A stretch of DNA of 64,000 nt from BOG-908 sp964242115 (GTDB lineage: Bacteria > Pseudomonadota > Alphaproteobacteria > Acetobacterales > Acetobacteraceae). Under the pieces are notes generated by a model. It searched no databases. It was not told where the DNA came from and saw only the letters and a list, made by a program, of their open reading frames with translations. This document shows positions 8,896 to 18,499 of the stretch, in pieces; the first letter of the stretch is position 1; the number at the start of each line of letters is the position of its first letter. The stretch lies in contig CAXSZX010000001.1 in assembly GCA_964242115.1 (NCBI GenBank), forward strand, positions 806,001 through 870,000, given 5' to 3'. Both the position numbers and the translations under genes were made by a program.

Positions 8896-9516
8896 GTGCC
8901 CCTCCCCCGCCGCGCCCTCTGCCTAGTCCTCCTGTCCGTCCCCCTCGCCGCCCGCGCGCAGACGCACGCCGCTGTGCTGTCGGACGCCGACGAGGCTGCG
9001 CTCCGCCAGGTGGCCGCCTACCTCAACGGCCTGCGCGCGCTGAAGGCCCGCTTCCTGCAGGTCGGCCCGGACGGGGCCACCACCACCGGCACATTGTGGC
9101 TGGAGCGCCCTGGCCGTATGCGCTTCCAATACGACCCGCCCAGCCCGCTGCTGCTGGTCGCCGGCGGCGGCACCGTCGTGTTCCACGACTCCAAGCTCGA
9201 CCAGACCACCAATATTCCGGTGAACCAAACCCCGCTTGGCCTGCTGCTGGCCGACACCATCCGCCTGTCCGGCGACGTCACCGTCACTGCGTTCGATCGG
9301 CCGCAGGGCCAGCTGCTGATCACGCTGGTGCGCACCAAGACGCCGGCCGACGGCAGCCTGACGCTGGCGCTGAACGCAGCGCCGCTGGCGCTGGTGGGCT
9401 GGTCGGTGGTCGACGCGCAAGGACGCGAGACGCGGCTGCGTATGTCCAACGTGCAGCCTGGGGGGCCTTATGACGCCAAGCTGTTTACGTTTGTGGATAC
9501 AGACGGGGACAAGTAA
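8896..9516 (+). CDS. lolA: Outer-membrane lipoprotein carrier protein LolA
   Basis: Periplasmic chaperone that moves lipoproteins from the LolCDE transporter to the outer membrane. The N-terminus is a signal peptide (basic LPRR, hydrophobic ALCLVLLSVPLAARA, cleavage near ARA-QT). Family features follow: YLNGLRALKARFLQV, the GTLWLERPGRMRFQYDPPSP segment and the beta-stranded C-terminal half. The mature length of about 185 residues fits LolA. The frame is open from TTG 8869, inside the repeat; GTG 8896 gives a signal peptide of normal length outside it. It is not next to other lol genes here. Confidence 0.85.
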   Translation: MPLPRRALCLVLLSVPLAARAQTHAAVLSDADEAALRQVAAYLNGLRALKARFLQVGPDGATTTGTLWLERPGRMRFQYDPPSPLLLVAGGGTVVFHDSKLDQTTNIPVNQTPLGLLLADTIRLSGDVTVTAFDRPQGQLLITLVRTKTPADGSLTLALNAAPLALVGWSVVDAQGRETRLRMSNVQPGGPYDAKLFTFVDTDGDK

Positions 9517-9519
9517 GCG

Positions 9520-9675
9520 AAGCAAGCAGTGTTTCTTTGAAAAAAGACTTAATAACCTTTGTTCCCTGGCCCGTGGCAACAGCGAGTCGTTCCACGACGA
9601 GACGAGGCGGCTGGACGAGCACGGGGACAATTAGTCTCTTGCTGCTTTGTTTCAAAAAAGAAGACCTTGCTTTCT
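9520..9675. repeat. Hairpin-armed intergenic element, copy 4 (degenerate)
   Basis: Starts in the lolA stop context (TAAGCGAAGCAAGCAG). Left arm is a mutated A (GTTTCTTTGAAAAAAGAC). The core begins TTCCCTGGC in the forward orientation but has lost CGACAGC. Right arm is a mutated C ending GACCTTGCTTTC. Confidence 0.7.
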
Positions 9676-9752
9676 GTTGCGCGCCGCTCCGGAGTCACGA
9701 TTTCTCAAGCTTGGGAAACAATCGCGTCACGTTTGGCGTCTAACGTAGCATC

Positions 9753-10136
9753 ATGACACACACGCCAAAACGCCTTGCCCTAAGCGTAGCAGCGATCGCC
9801 GCGCTCGCGGGGGCTACCCTGATACCCGCCCCGGCCCGCGCCTGGGTCAGTTTCGGCTTCGCCCTGCCGCCGGTCGTCGTGGCACCGCCGGTGGCACCAT
9901 ACCCCTACCCCTACCCATACTACCCGCCGGCCTACCCGGCACCGGCGCCGGGCTATTACCCGCCCGCCGCCCCGCCGGCGCAAAGCCCGGCCCCGCAGCT
10001 TTCGCAGGACCAGCGTCCTTACGGAAGCATCTGCGCGGCCGGCTTCTACACCTGCGCCGCTGTGCCGCAGAGCAAGGTGGGCGACGAATGCACCTGCTCC
10101 GGGCTGGGCGCACCCTCCTACGGCTCGGTGCACTGA
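9753..10136 (+). CDS. Small secreted Pro/Tyr-rich protein, function unknown
   Basis: 127 residues with a clear signal peptide (KRLALSVAAIAALAGATLI, cleavage near ARA-W). The mature part has a low-complexity PYPYPYPYYPPAYP region and then an Ala/Pro stretch. A short C-terminal domain holds four cysteines (ICAAGFYTCAAVPQ and DECTCSG). The cysteine spacing suggests two disulfides in the periplasm or outside the cell. I do not recognise the family; similar Pro-rich small secreted proteins occur across Acetobacteraceae. It is followed by the only textbook terminator in the window. Confidence 0.75.
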   Translation: MTHTPKRLALSVAAIAALAGATLIPAPARAWVSFGFALPPVVVAPPVAPYPYPYPYYPPAYPAPAPGYYPPAAPPAQSPAPQLSQDQRPYGSICAAGFYTCAAVPQSKVGDECTCSGLGAPSYGSVH

Positions 10137-10175
10137 GCTGAGACGCCTGCTGCACTGCGGCAGGCAAACAACACC

Positions 10176-10210
10176 GCCCCGGTCTTCGCGGCCGGGGCCA
10201 TTTTGTTGTT
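10176..10210 (+). terminator. Rho-independent terminator
   Basis: GCCCCGG and CCGGGGC form a 7-bp GC stem with a 9-base loop (10176-10198), followed by CATTTTGTTGTT. It ends the small secreted-protein gene. No hairpin-armed repeat is present in this gap, unlike most other gene ends in the window. Confidence 0.8.
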
Positions 10211-10244
10211 CAAACGGTCACGTTCGTTCTGCACACTACGTGGA

Positions 10245-11009
10245 ATGAAACCACTCGTCGGCATTTCTTGCTGCAGCAAGTCGTTCGGCCCGAACGGCAT
10301 CCCCAACCACGCCGCTTCCGACTTCTGCGTGCGCGCCGTTGCCGAGTATGCCGATGCCATTCCCGTTCTGCTACCCGCCCTCGGCGGCCTGACAGACCCC
10401 GAACCGCTGCTCGACCGGCTCGACGGCATCCTGCTGACCGGCAGCAAGTCCAACGTGGCTCCCCGCCTGTATGGCGACGCCATCCGCATGCCGGACAGGC
10501 TGGCGGATCACGGGCGGGATGCGACCACGCTGCCGCTGATCAGGGCCGCATTGCGCCGCCGCACGCCCATCCTGGCGATCTGCCGCGGCCTGCAGGAGCT
10601 CAACGTGGCCTCCGGCGGCAGCCTGCACCGCCAGCTCGACCGCGTGCCCGGCCGCGTGCCCCACGCCTGCGCCGCGCCGGAAGACGCGTTGCGCCGCGCA
10701 GCACCGGCCCACGCGGTCTCGCTGGCGCAAGGCGGCCGGCTCGCCGGCATCACCGGACGGCTCGGCTTCGAGGTGAACTCCCTGCACCACCAGGGCATCG
10801 ACCGGCTGGGCGCCGGACTGTGCGTCGAGGCGGTGGCACCGGACGGCACGATAGAGGCGGTGAGCCACGGCTCCGCGCCGTTCGTGCTGGGCGTGCAGTG
10901 GCATCCGGAGTTCGATCCGGATTGCAATCCGGTGTCTGCTTCGATCTTCCAGGGTTTTGGAGCGGCGTTGTATCGGTCCAGGTTCGAGGAGCGACTGGCG
11001 GCGGATTAG
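10245..11009 (+). CDS. Class-I glutamine amidotransferase-like hydrolase (peptidase C26, PuuD-like)
   Basis: 254-residue protein of the gamma-glutamyl-GABA hydrolase family. The catalytic Cys is about residue 113 in ILAICRGLQELNVASGG. The catalytic His and Glu lie in GVQWHPEFD near the end, and NSLHHQGIDRLG is the family substrate motif. Members cleave gamma-glutamyl amides such as gamma-glutamyl-GABA from putrescine breakdown, but the actual substrate here is not shown by context, since no puu genes are nearby. ATG 10245 directly precedes the conserved PLVGIS strand. The gene is convergent with purN, and its TAG stop runs into the repeat (TAGGCAAGGC). Confidence 0.82.
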   Translation: MKPLVGISCCSKSFGPNGIPNHAASDFCVRAVAEYADAIPVLLPALGGLTDPEPLLDRLDGILLTGSKSNVAPRLYGDAIRMPDRLADHGRDATTLPLIRAALRRRTPILAICRGLQELNVASGGSLHRQLDRVPGRVPHACAAPEDALRRAAPAHAVSLAQGGRLAGITGRLGFEVNSLHHQGIDRLGAGLCVEAVAPDGTIEAVSHGSAPFVLGVQWHPEFDPDCNPVSASIFQGFGAALYRSRFEERLAAD

Positions 11010-11142
11010 GCAAGGCAAGGCCTTCTTTTCGAGAAAAAGAAGCAAAAAGCTTTTGCTACGGCTGTCGCGGACTTCTTCGGCGAACGCGCGACAGCGGAAG
11101 CAGAAGTTTTTTGGCGTTTTTTCAGAAAAGGACTGCTTGCCT
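11007..11142. repeat. Hairpin-armed intergenic element, copy 5
   Basis: Separates the convergent C26 hydrolase and purN genes and overlaps both 3' ends. Left arm B. Palindromic core (ACGGCTGTCGCGGA and GCGCGCGACAGCGGAAG). Right arm is a mutated A that encodes the purN C-terminus RQAVLF and its stop. Confidence 0.9.
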
Positions 11143-11739
11143 CGCAAACTCCGCCAACGCCCGCGGATACAGCAGGTGCTCCTGCGCCAGCACGCGCGCA
11201 GCCAGGCTCGCCTCATCGTCGCCCGGCAGCACGCTCACGCGCCCCTGGGCCAGGATCGGCCCCGCGTCCATCGTCTCCGTCACCAGGTGCACCGTGCAGC
11301 CGTGTTCCGTGTGCCCTTCGGCCAGCGCGCGCGCGTGGGTGTCCAGGCCGGGTAAATCCGGTAGCAGGCTTGGGTGAATGTTGAGCATACGGCTGCGCCA
11401 GCGCTCCACCAGGAACGGCGTGAACAGCCGCATGTAGCCCGCCAGGCACACGGCCTGGGCGCCGTGCGCGCGCAGCGCCGCGTCGACTGCCTGCTCGTGC
11501 GCCGCACGGTCGCGGCCGTAAGCGCGGTGGTCGATAGCCACCGCCGGCACGCCGGCCGCCCGCGCCGCGTCCAGGCCGGGCGCGTCGGGGTTGTTGGAGA
11601 CCACCAGGCAGATGCGCGCGGGGTAGTCCGGCGCTGCTGCGGCGCGGATCAGCGCCTCCATGTTGCTGCCCCGGCCGCTGATCAGGATTGCGACTGTCAG
11701 GCGCTCGGCCGGTGCTCGCGCCCTGCGGCCGGGCGTCAT
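11122..11739 (-). CDS. purN: Phosphoribosylglycinamide formyltransferase
   Basis: Third step of de novo purine synthesis: transfers a formyl group from 10-formyl-THF to GAR. The family motifs are complete: the phosphate loop SGRGSNMEALI, VVSNNPDAPGL, and LAGYMRLFTPFLV. LNIHPSLLPDLPGLDTH supplies the catalytic Asn/His, and HLVTETMDAGPILAQ the catalytic Asp. At 205 residues it is slightly long because the last five or so residues (QAVLF) and the TGA are read from the repeat arm. purM lies upstream on the same strand, but a repeat copy sits between them instead of the common tight overlap. Confidence 0.95.
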   Translation of the reverse strand: MTPGRRARAPAERLTVAILISGRGSNMEALIRAAAAPDYPARICLVVSNNPDAPGLDAARAAGVPAVAIDHRAYGRDRAAHEQAVDAALRAHGAQAVCLAGYMRLFTPFLVERWRSRMLNIHPSLLPDLPGLDTHARALAEGHTEHGCTVHLVTETMDAGPILAQGRVSVLPGDDEASLAARVLAQEHLLYPRALAEFARQAVLF

Positions 11740-11755
11740 ACCCGCGGCCCGGTGG

Positions 11756-11894
11756 CAGGCAAGGCAAGCAGTTCTTTTTTGAAAAAAAGAACCAAAAAAC
11801 TTTTGTTCCCTGGGCTACGCGTTGCGGGAGAGTCCACGACAGCAGAAACAAAAGTTTTTTGCTGCTCTTTTTCAAAAGAGCAGGCCTTGCTTTC
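11756..11894. repeat. Hairpin-armed intergenic element, copy 6
   Basis: Between purM and purN, both on the minus strand. Left arm A, asymmetric core in forward orientation (TTCCCTGGGCTACGCGTTGC to CACGACAGCAGAAAC), right arm C (GCTGCTCTTTTTCAAAAGAGCAGG). The 100 bp beyond it, to the purM stop, show no further structure. Confidence 0.92.
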
Positions 11895-11998
11895 TACCCG
11901 CCTGTGAAACTCACGAGGGTAAGCCTCCCGGGCTGCTGGTGTCAGCTTGCTGCTTACTGGGCCCTCCGTGAGCGAACCTCCGGAGCAAACGCAGGCGT

Positions 11999-13039
11999 TC
12001 ACCCAGGCCAGCCGGCCGGCAGGTCGAAGCGGACGCTTGCCGGGCCGTCGCACGCCTCGACGTGGCCGATCGGGAACGCTGTCTCGCCCATCTCGCCCAG
12101 CGTGGCAGTGGCTTCCTGCGGGTTGGCGACCACCAGCACCATGCCGATGCCGCAGTTGAACACCCGCAGCAGCTCGTCCTCGGCCACCTTGCCGGCGCGG
12201 GCCAGCCAGGCGAACACCGGCGGCACCGGCCACGGGCGGTCGACCACCGCGCGGGTGCCGGCGGGCAGCGCGCGCGGCAGGTTGCCGGGCAGGCCGCCGC
12301 CGGTGATGTGGGCGGCGGCCCCCAGCAGGCCGGCGCGGTGCAGGGCGAGCACCTGCTTCACGTAGAGCCGCGTCGGCGCCATAAGGGCGGCGGCCGCCGT
12401 CTCGCCCGGCGACCACGGCGCCGGGTCACCCCACCCCAGCCGGGCGATCCCGCAGATCCGCCGCACCAGCGAGAACCCGTTGGAGTGCACGCCGCTGGCC
12501 GGCAGGCCGAGCAGCGTGTCGCCGGGCCGCACCGTGCCGGGCAGCAGGGCTGAGCGTTCGGCGGCACCCACCGCGAAGCCCGCCAGGTCGTAGTGGCCGG
12601 CGGCGTAAAGGCCGGGCATCTCCGCGGTCTCGCCGCCCACCAGCGCGCAGCCGGACAGGCGGCAGCCCTCGGCGATGCCGCGGATGACCCGGGCCGCGTC
12701 GTCCACCGCCAGCTTGCCGGTGGCGAAGTAGTCGAGGAAGAACAGCGGCTCGGCGCCCTGCACCACCAGGTCGTTGACGCACATCGCCACCAGGTCCTGG
12801 CCCACGCGGTCGTGCAGCCCGCTCTCGATGGCCACCATCAGCTTGGTGCCGACGCCGTCCGTGCAGCTGACCAGCACCGGGTCGGTGAAGCCGGCCGCGC
12901 GCAGGTCGAACAGCGCCCCGAAGCCGCCCAGGCCACCCATAACGCCGGGGCGCGTGGTGGCGGCGGCGGCGGGCGTGATGGCGTCCACCAGCGCGTCGCC
13001 GGCTTCGATGTCCACGCCGGCGTCGCGGTAGGTCGTCAC
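11999..13039 (-). CDS. purM: Phosphoribosylformylglycinamidine cyclo-ligase (AIR synthetase)
   Basis: Fifth step of purine synthesis: ATP-dependent closure of FGAM to AIR. Family motifs are in order: TTYRDAGVDIEAGDALV at the N-terminus, GGFGALFDL, DGVGTKL (nucleotide/metal loop) and DLVAMCVNDLVVQGAEPLFFLDYFATGKL. These are followed by GGETAEMPG, LGLPASGVHSNGFSLVR and HITGGGLPGNLPR. The length (346 residues) is standard. GTG 13039 was chosen because the conserved N-terminus begins there; upstream codons in the frame belong to the divergent gene's repeat tract. Only 48 bp separate it from the divergent phosphatidyltransferase gene, so the two promoters share that gap. Confidence 0.95.
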   Translation of the reverse strand: MTTYRDAGVDIEAGDALVDAITPAAAATTRPGVMGGLGGFGALFDLRAAGFTDPVLVSCTDGVGTKLMVAIESGLHDRVGQDLVAMCVNDLVVQGAEPLFFLDYFATGKLAVDDAARVIRGIAEGCRLSGCALVGGETAEMPGLYAAGHYDLAGFAVGAAERSALLPGTVRPGDTLLGLPASGVHSNGFSLVRRICGIARLGWGDPAPWSPGETAAAALMAPTRLYVKQVLALHRAGLLGAAAHITGGGLPGNLPRALPAGTRAVVDRPWPVPPVFAWLARAGKVAEDELLRVFNCGIGMVLVVANPQEATATLGEMGETAFPIGHVEACDGPASVRFDLPAGWPG

Positions 13040-13087
13040 GCGGTATGCTCTCCCCAAAAGCTCGCAACTGCGGCTGGATAGGGTAGA

Positions 13088-13999
13088 ATGATGCCATGGG
13101 GAACAGCACTGAGCGCAAGGCCGGAGATGCCTGACACCGGCCTGGCGGCCCAGCCGGGGACCGGCAAAGCGCCTCAGCCGGGGACCGGCAAAGCGCCTCA
13201 GCCCGGGGCCGGCGAAGCGCCTCAGCCGGGGACCGGCGAAGCGCCTCTGCCGGGGACCGGCAAAGCGCCTCAGCCCGGGACCGGCGAAGCGCCTCTGCCC
13301 GCAATCGGAGAAGCGCTCCCACCAGGAGGTGACGCGCACCCGCCGGAAACCGGCCACGCCCACTTGCCGGAGTCCGGCTACACCACTCCGACGGCGTCAG
13401 GCCAAGCTGTCCCGCCCGGGACCGGCCGGGCGGTACCGCCGCGAACCGGCGAGACGCCCGAGCCGAGCCATGCGATCCTCACCCTGCCCAACGTCATCAG
13501 CTTCGCGCGGCTATGCGTGGTGCCGCTGGCCATCTGGCTGGTGCTGCACCAGAGCTTCGCCGCCGCCTTTGCCTGCTTCGTCGCCGCAGGCATCTCCGAC
13601 GCCATCGACGGCTGGCTGGCACGCCGCCACGGCGGGACCGTGCTCGGCGCCGCGCTGGACCCGCTGGCCGACAAGGCGCTGATGATCGGCATGTTCGTGA
13701 CCCTCGCGGCCACCGCCCAGTTGCCCGACTGGCTGGCCATCCTGGTGGTCTTCCGCGACCTGGTGATCGTTGGCGGCGTGGCGCTGCTCTGGGTCACCAG
13801 CCACCCGGTGGCTATCCGGCCGTTGCGCATCTCCAAGCTCAACACCGGCCTGCAGATCGGCCTGGTGGCGCTGGTGCTGGGGCTGAACGCGCTTGGGCTG
13901 GCGCTGCCGACCCTGCGCTGGGCCGCGATCGTGCTGGTTACCGCCAGCACGCTGGCCTCCGGAAGCGCCTACGTCGTCCGCACCGCGAGGCCCGCATGA
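13088..13999 (+). CDS. CDP-alcohol phosphatidyltransferase with repetitive Pro/Gly/Ala-rich N-terminal extension
   Basis: The C-terminal half is a polytopic membrane enzyme with the family catalytic motif D-G-x2-A-R-x8-G-x3-D-x3-D visible in AIDGWLARRHGGTVLGAALD plus PLADK, and several hydrophobic helices. Such enzymes make phospholipids (cardiolipin or phosphatidylglycerol phosphate) from CDP-diacylglycerol; the exact acceptor is not evident. About the first 120 residues are unusual: six units of the octapeptide PGTG(K/E)AP(Q/L), then looser Pro-rich repeats, probably disordered and cytoplasmic. ATG 13088 is assigned; ATG 13091 and 13127 are also possible. The ATGA overlap at 13996-13999 couples it to the AI-2E-type permease. 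Confidence 0.85.
   Translation: MMPWGTALSARPEMPDTGLAAQPGTGKAPQPGTGKAPQPGAGEAPQPGTGEAPLPGTGKAPQPGTGEAPLPAIGEALPPGGDAHPPETGHAHLPESGYTTPTASGQAVPPGTGRAVPPRTGETPEPSHAILTLPNVISFARLCVVPLAIWLVLHQSFAAAFACFVAAGISDAIDGWLARRHGGTVLGAALDPLADKALMIGMFVTLAATAQLPDWLAILVVFRDLVIVGGVALLWVTSHPVAIRPLRISKLNTGLQIGLVALVLGLNALGLALPTLRWAAIVLVTASTLASGSAYVVRTARPA
13144..13303 (+). repeat. 24-bp in-frame tandem repeat within the phosphatidyltransferase gene
   Basis: About six consecutive 24-bp units of the type CCGGGGACCGGCAAAGCGCC plus TCAG, differing by a few bases (AAAG/GAAG, CAG/CTG). Each encodes eight residues (PGTGKAPQ-like). Looser copies continue to about 13450. The length is a multiple of three, so unit gain or loss keeps the frame. 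Confidence 0.9.
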
Positions 14000-15165
14000 A
14001 CCACGACCCGCGCACTGGCCTGGCCACCTCCGTTCCCGTGCAGCAACCCCGCCCGGGTGCGACCCGCACCCAGCGGATCGCCCTGCTGGCCGGCGTGCTG
14101 GTGGTGGTCTGGCTGGTGCTGCAGCTGTTCGCCAGCATCCTGCTGCCCTTCGTGGCGGCCTGCGGCATCGCCTACGCCATGGACCCGGCATGTGCGCGCC
14201 TGACCCGCGCCCGCGTGCCGCGCAGCCTGGCGGCCCTGCTGATCATCGTCGGGCTGATCCTCGCTTTGCTGCTGTTCGCGCTGCTGCTGTATCCGCTGAT
14301 CGTCGACCAGATCGGCCTGCTGATCACCCACATCCCGGACTACGTGCACGGCCTGTCCGCCTTTGCCGGGCGCGGCATCGTCTGGCTGCAGCAGAAATTC
14401 GGCCCCGAGATCGTCGACGCCAAGTTCGAGGAGCTCGTCAGCGGCCAGGCCGGCGACATGGTCACCTTCTTCGCCGGCGCGCTACGCCAGGTGGTGGGCG
14501 GCGGCTACGCCATCTTCAACGTCGCCTCGCTGGTGGTGGTGACCCCGGTGGTCAGCTTCTACCTGCTGCGCGACTGGCCGGACGTGGTTGCCATGGTCGA
14601 TAGCTGGCTGCCGCGCCGCTACCAGGGCGTGTTGCGGGCGCAGGCGCGCGAGGTGGACCGCATCCTCTCCGCCTGGGTGCGCGGCCAGGCCATGTGCTGC
14701 CTGATCCTGGCCCTGTTCTACGCCCTCGGCCTGTCGTTGATGGGACTGGAGCTGGGGCTGGTGGTAGGGCTGGCGGCGGGCTTCCTCAGCTTCATCCCCT
14801 ACGTCGGCACCATCACCGGGGCGGTGGTCTCCATCGGGCTGGCGTTCGCGCAGTTTCCCACCTACGCCGGCGTGCTGCGGATTGCCGGCGTTTTCGTGCT
14901 GGGGCAGATCCTGGAAGGCTACGTGATCTACCCGCGCTTCCTCGGCGACCGGGTGGAGCTGCCGGCGGTGTGGGTGATCTTCGCGCTGTTCGCCGGTGGT
15001 GCCGCGTTCGGGTTCGTGGGCGTAATGCTGGCGGTGCCGGTGGCCGCCACGATGGGCGTGCTGACGCGGTTCTGGCTGCGGCGATACCTGACCAGCCCGC
15101 TCTACCTTGACCCTCCGCTGGCCGATGAGACGGCCAGCGGGGCGGGCTCGGGGCTGCTGACGTGA
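13996..15165 (+). CDS. AI-2E transporter family (PerM-type) membrane protein
   Basis: 389-residue polytopic membrane protein. It has an N-terminal helix pair (LLAGVLVVVWLVLQLFASIL and FVAACGIAYAMDP), then IVGLILALLLFALLLYPLIVDQ. An amphipathic middle region precedes further helices, including the family motif GFLSFIPYVGTITGAVVSI. The C-terminal VYPRFLG-like YVIYPRFLGDRVELPAVWVIFALFAGG is also diagnostic. Members export small molecules or act as Na+(Li+)/H+ antiporters; AI-2 export is known for only one. In many alphaproteobacteria this gene precedes a DnaA-regulating HdaA, but that gene is not seen here. Start fixed by the ATGA overlap with the preceding gene. Confidence 0.87.
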   Translation: MNHDPRTGLATSVPVQQPRPGATRTQRIALLAGVLVVVWLVLQLFASILLPFVAACGIAYAMDPACARLTRARVPRSLAALLIIVGLILALLLFALLLYPLIVDQIGLLITHIPDYVHGLSAFAGRGIVWLQQKFGPEIVDAKFEELVSGQAGDMVTFFAGALRQVVGGGYAIFNVASLVVVTPVVSFYLLRDWPDVVAMVDSWLPRRYQGVLRAQAREVDRILSAWVRGQAMCCLILALFYALGLSLMGLELGLVVGLAAGFLSFIPYVGTITGAVVSIGLAFAQFPTYAGVLRIAGVFVLGQILEGYVIYPRFLGDRVELPAVWVIFALFAGGAAFGFVGVMLAVPVAATMGVLTRFWLRRYLTSPLYLDPPLADETASGAGSGLLT

Positions 15166-15240
15166 CGCAAGCAAGGGGTTCTTTTCTGACAAAAAGAGCC
15201 AAGAAACTTTTGGGCGCGCTGTCGCGGATTCGGCCGGAAA
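15163..15240. repeat. Hairpin-armed intergenic element, copy 7 (left half only)
   Basis: Begins at the TGA of the AI-2E-type permease (TGACGCAAGCAAGGGG). Left arm A is slightly mutated (GGTTCTTTTCTGACAAAAAGAGCC), then GCTGTCGCGGA. The second arm is missing, and the DUF2142 gene starts about 35 bp later. Confidence 0.8.
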
Positions 15241-15275
15241 GGGTGTGGCGGGTCTTGTCGGACCGGTACTGACGG

Positions 15276-16598
15276 GTGCCTGCGCCGAGGATCCTGGCAG
15301 CCGCCTACGCTGCCGTTGCACTGCTGGCCGTGTTGCTGCTGGCGCCGCTGATGCCGCCACTGCAAAACGCCGACGAAGCGGCGCATGCGTTCCGCGCCGA
15401 CCAGGTCAGCCACTTCGGACTGCTCGGAGTCCGCATCCCGGACGGCGAGTTCGGTGGTGCCGCAGACAGCGGACTCGCCCAACTGGCGAAACAGACGGCT
15501 CCGCTGCGACCGGCCTCCAACCGCGTCGTCACGCGTGAGGCGTTCCGGCCGCTGCCCTGGGGCAGCCCCGTGCCCGTCGGCTACCCCAACACGGCGATCA
15601 ACCCGCCGTTCTTCTACCTGCCCGCGTCCCTCGCCGCTGCCCTCGCCCGATCGCTCGGCCTCGGCCTTCCGAACGGGCTCGTGCTGATGCGGCTCGCCAC
15701 CGGGCTTGCGACGGTTGCGATCGGCGCGTGGGCGATCGCTTTGGCGGGCGGCGCCGCGCTGTGGTTCTACGCTATCCTGCTGCTGCCGATGTCGATGTCG
15801 GTCAGTGCCGCCGTGGCACAGGACGGGCCGATGCTGGCCTGCACCGCCTTGACCGCAGCGCTGCTGCTGCATCTGCAACGACCAGGTGCCGCGTGGCCAC
15901 GCCCGGCGTTTGCCGGCCTGTGCGTGTTGACCGCTGCCGTCGCGATGTCGCGCACACCCTACCTGCCGTTCGCGGCCCTGGTGGTGGCAGCACCGGTGAA
16001 GCCGGCCTGGCGTGCAGCGGGGCTGTCGTGCGTCGTCGTCGTGGTGCTCGCCTGGGCGTGGCGAGGCGCACAGTATTTCCCGCTGCCGGCCCGCGCTGAC
16101 GGTGTGGTTCTGCCGTCCGCGCAGCTTCGGCTGCTCGCCAGCCATCCTTGGCGCTTGCCGCTGCTGGCCGTGCACACGGCTGTGGCCAATGGCGTGCTGA
16201 TCAGCCGCAGCTTCATCGGACAGCTCGGATGGCTCGACATCGGCCTGCCGCGCGCCTACCGAGATGCCGCCTGGGCCTGTCTCGGCCTCGCACTCTGGAC
16301 GTGCCTGCGTGGCGCCGCGGCGTCGCCCTCGCCACTCGTGCTGGCTTGCACGCTGGTGGCGGTTGCCGGCGGCATCGCGGCTGTCGGCCTGGCGCAATAC
16401 ATGACCTGGACCGTCGTCGGCAGCCCTGTCGTCGACGGCATCCAGGGCCGCTACTTTCTGCCGCCCGCGCTGCTGCTCGGAATGCTAAGCCGGGCGCAGG
16501 CGAAAATGTCATACTGGCTGACAGCACCGGTGCTGCTGTTTCCCTTGGCAGGCATCGCAGTCAGTGTGCACGCTGTCATCCTGCGCTACTACGCCTAG
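15276..16598 (+). CDS. DUF2142-type polytopic membrane protein
   Basis: 440 residues with about ten hydrophobic segments. The first periplasmic loop carries NADEAAHAFRADQVSHFG, the acidic DE..H motif found in DUF2142 and GT-C-like proteins, and later YPNTAINPPFFYLPAS. DUF2142 proteins are integral membrane proteins of unproven activity, related in layout to lipid-linked sugar glycosyltransferases. Their acidic residues after the first helix resemble a GT-C active site. GTG 15276 starts just before the first helix. No glycan genes adjoin it, so the pathway is open. Confidence 0.7.
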   Translation: MPAPRILAAAYAAVALLAVLLLAPLMPPLQNADEAAHAFRADQVSHFGLLGVRIPDGEFGGAADSGLAQLAKQTAPLRPASNRVVTREAFRPLPWGSPVPVGYPNTAINPPFFYLPASLAAALARSLGLGLPNGLVLMRLATGLATVAIGAWAIALAGGAALWFYAILLLPMSMSVSAAVAQDGPMLACTALTAALLLHLQRPGAAWPRPAFAGLCVLTAAVAMSRTPYLPFAALVVAAPVKPAWRAAGLSCVVVVVLAWAWRGAQYFPLPARADGVVLPSAQLRLLASHPWRLPLLAVHTAVANGVLISRSFIGQLGWLDIGLPRAYRDAAWACLGLALWTCLRGAAASPSPLVLACTLVAVAGGIAAVGLAQYMTWTVVGSPVVDGIQGRYFLPPALLLGMLSRAQAKMSYWLTAPVLLFPLAGIAVSVHAVILRYYA

Positions 16599-16634
16599 GA
16601 TTGTGCCTCCGCTTTCCTCCAGGTTTTGACAGAA

Positions 16635-16770
16635 CGCAAAGCCTGCTTTTTTGAAAAGCAAGAAAACCAAAAAACCTTTGTTTCCCTGGGCGTGCGTTGC
16701 ACAACCTTCGCGTCAGCAGGGACAAAGCATTGTGCTGCATTCTTTTCAAGAAAAGCACGCCTTGCTTCCT
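16635..16770. repeat. Hairpin-armed intergenic element, copy 8
   Basis: Downstream of the DUF2142 gene. Left arm is a mixed C/A (GCCTGCTTTTTTGAAAAGCA, then GAAAACC). Core in forward orientation (TTTCCCTGGGCGTGCGTTGC to CGTCAGCAGGGAC). Right arm is a mutated C (GCTGCATTCTTTTCAAG, GCACGCCTTGC). Confidence 0.85.
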
Positions 16771-16842
16771 TGCCGTCGATCAACGGTTTTGCAGGCTCAA
16801 CCAGGGGTATGAGTTCCCGGCGTTCACAGCAATGCGCACCTC

Positions 16843-16893
16843 GTAGAGACAAAAGTTTTGCTTCTTCTTCCAGAAAGAAGCGCTTTCTTGCTT
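16843..16893. repeat. Hairpin-armed intergenic element, isolated right arm
   Basis: GTAGAGACAAAAGTTTTG followed by an arm B hairpin (GCTTCTTCTTCCAGAAAGAAGC) and GCTTTCTTGC. Only the right arm is present. It lies about 70 bp after copy 8 and 90 bp before mmsA, in that gene's probable leader. Confidence 0.75.
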
Positions 16894-16982
16894 GTGCCCT
16901 CTCACCGCCAGGCGCGCGCCGCTCCTAGCCGGCGGTCGCCTGGCGTGCTTTGAACGGCTGCAAGAACAACGGGAGAGACGCC

Positions 16983-18491
<1,509 letters not shown>

Positions 18492-18499
18492 GGCGCGCT

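Noticed and set aside
10371..11216. Minus-strand ORF overlapping the C26 hydrolase and an element
   Set aside because: Its N-terminal part is translated repeat and the rest is antisense to a gene with clear catalytic motifs.
13040..13363. Long N-terminal extension of PurM with RRFAGPRL-type repeats
   Set aside because: This is the reverse-strand reading of the 24-bp minisatellite in the divergent gene. Conserved PurM sequence starts at GTG 13039.
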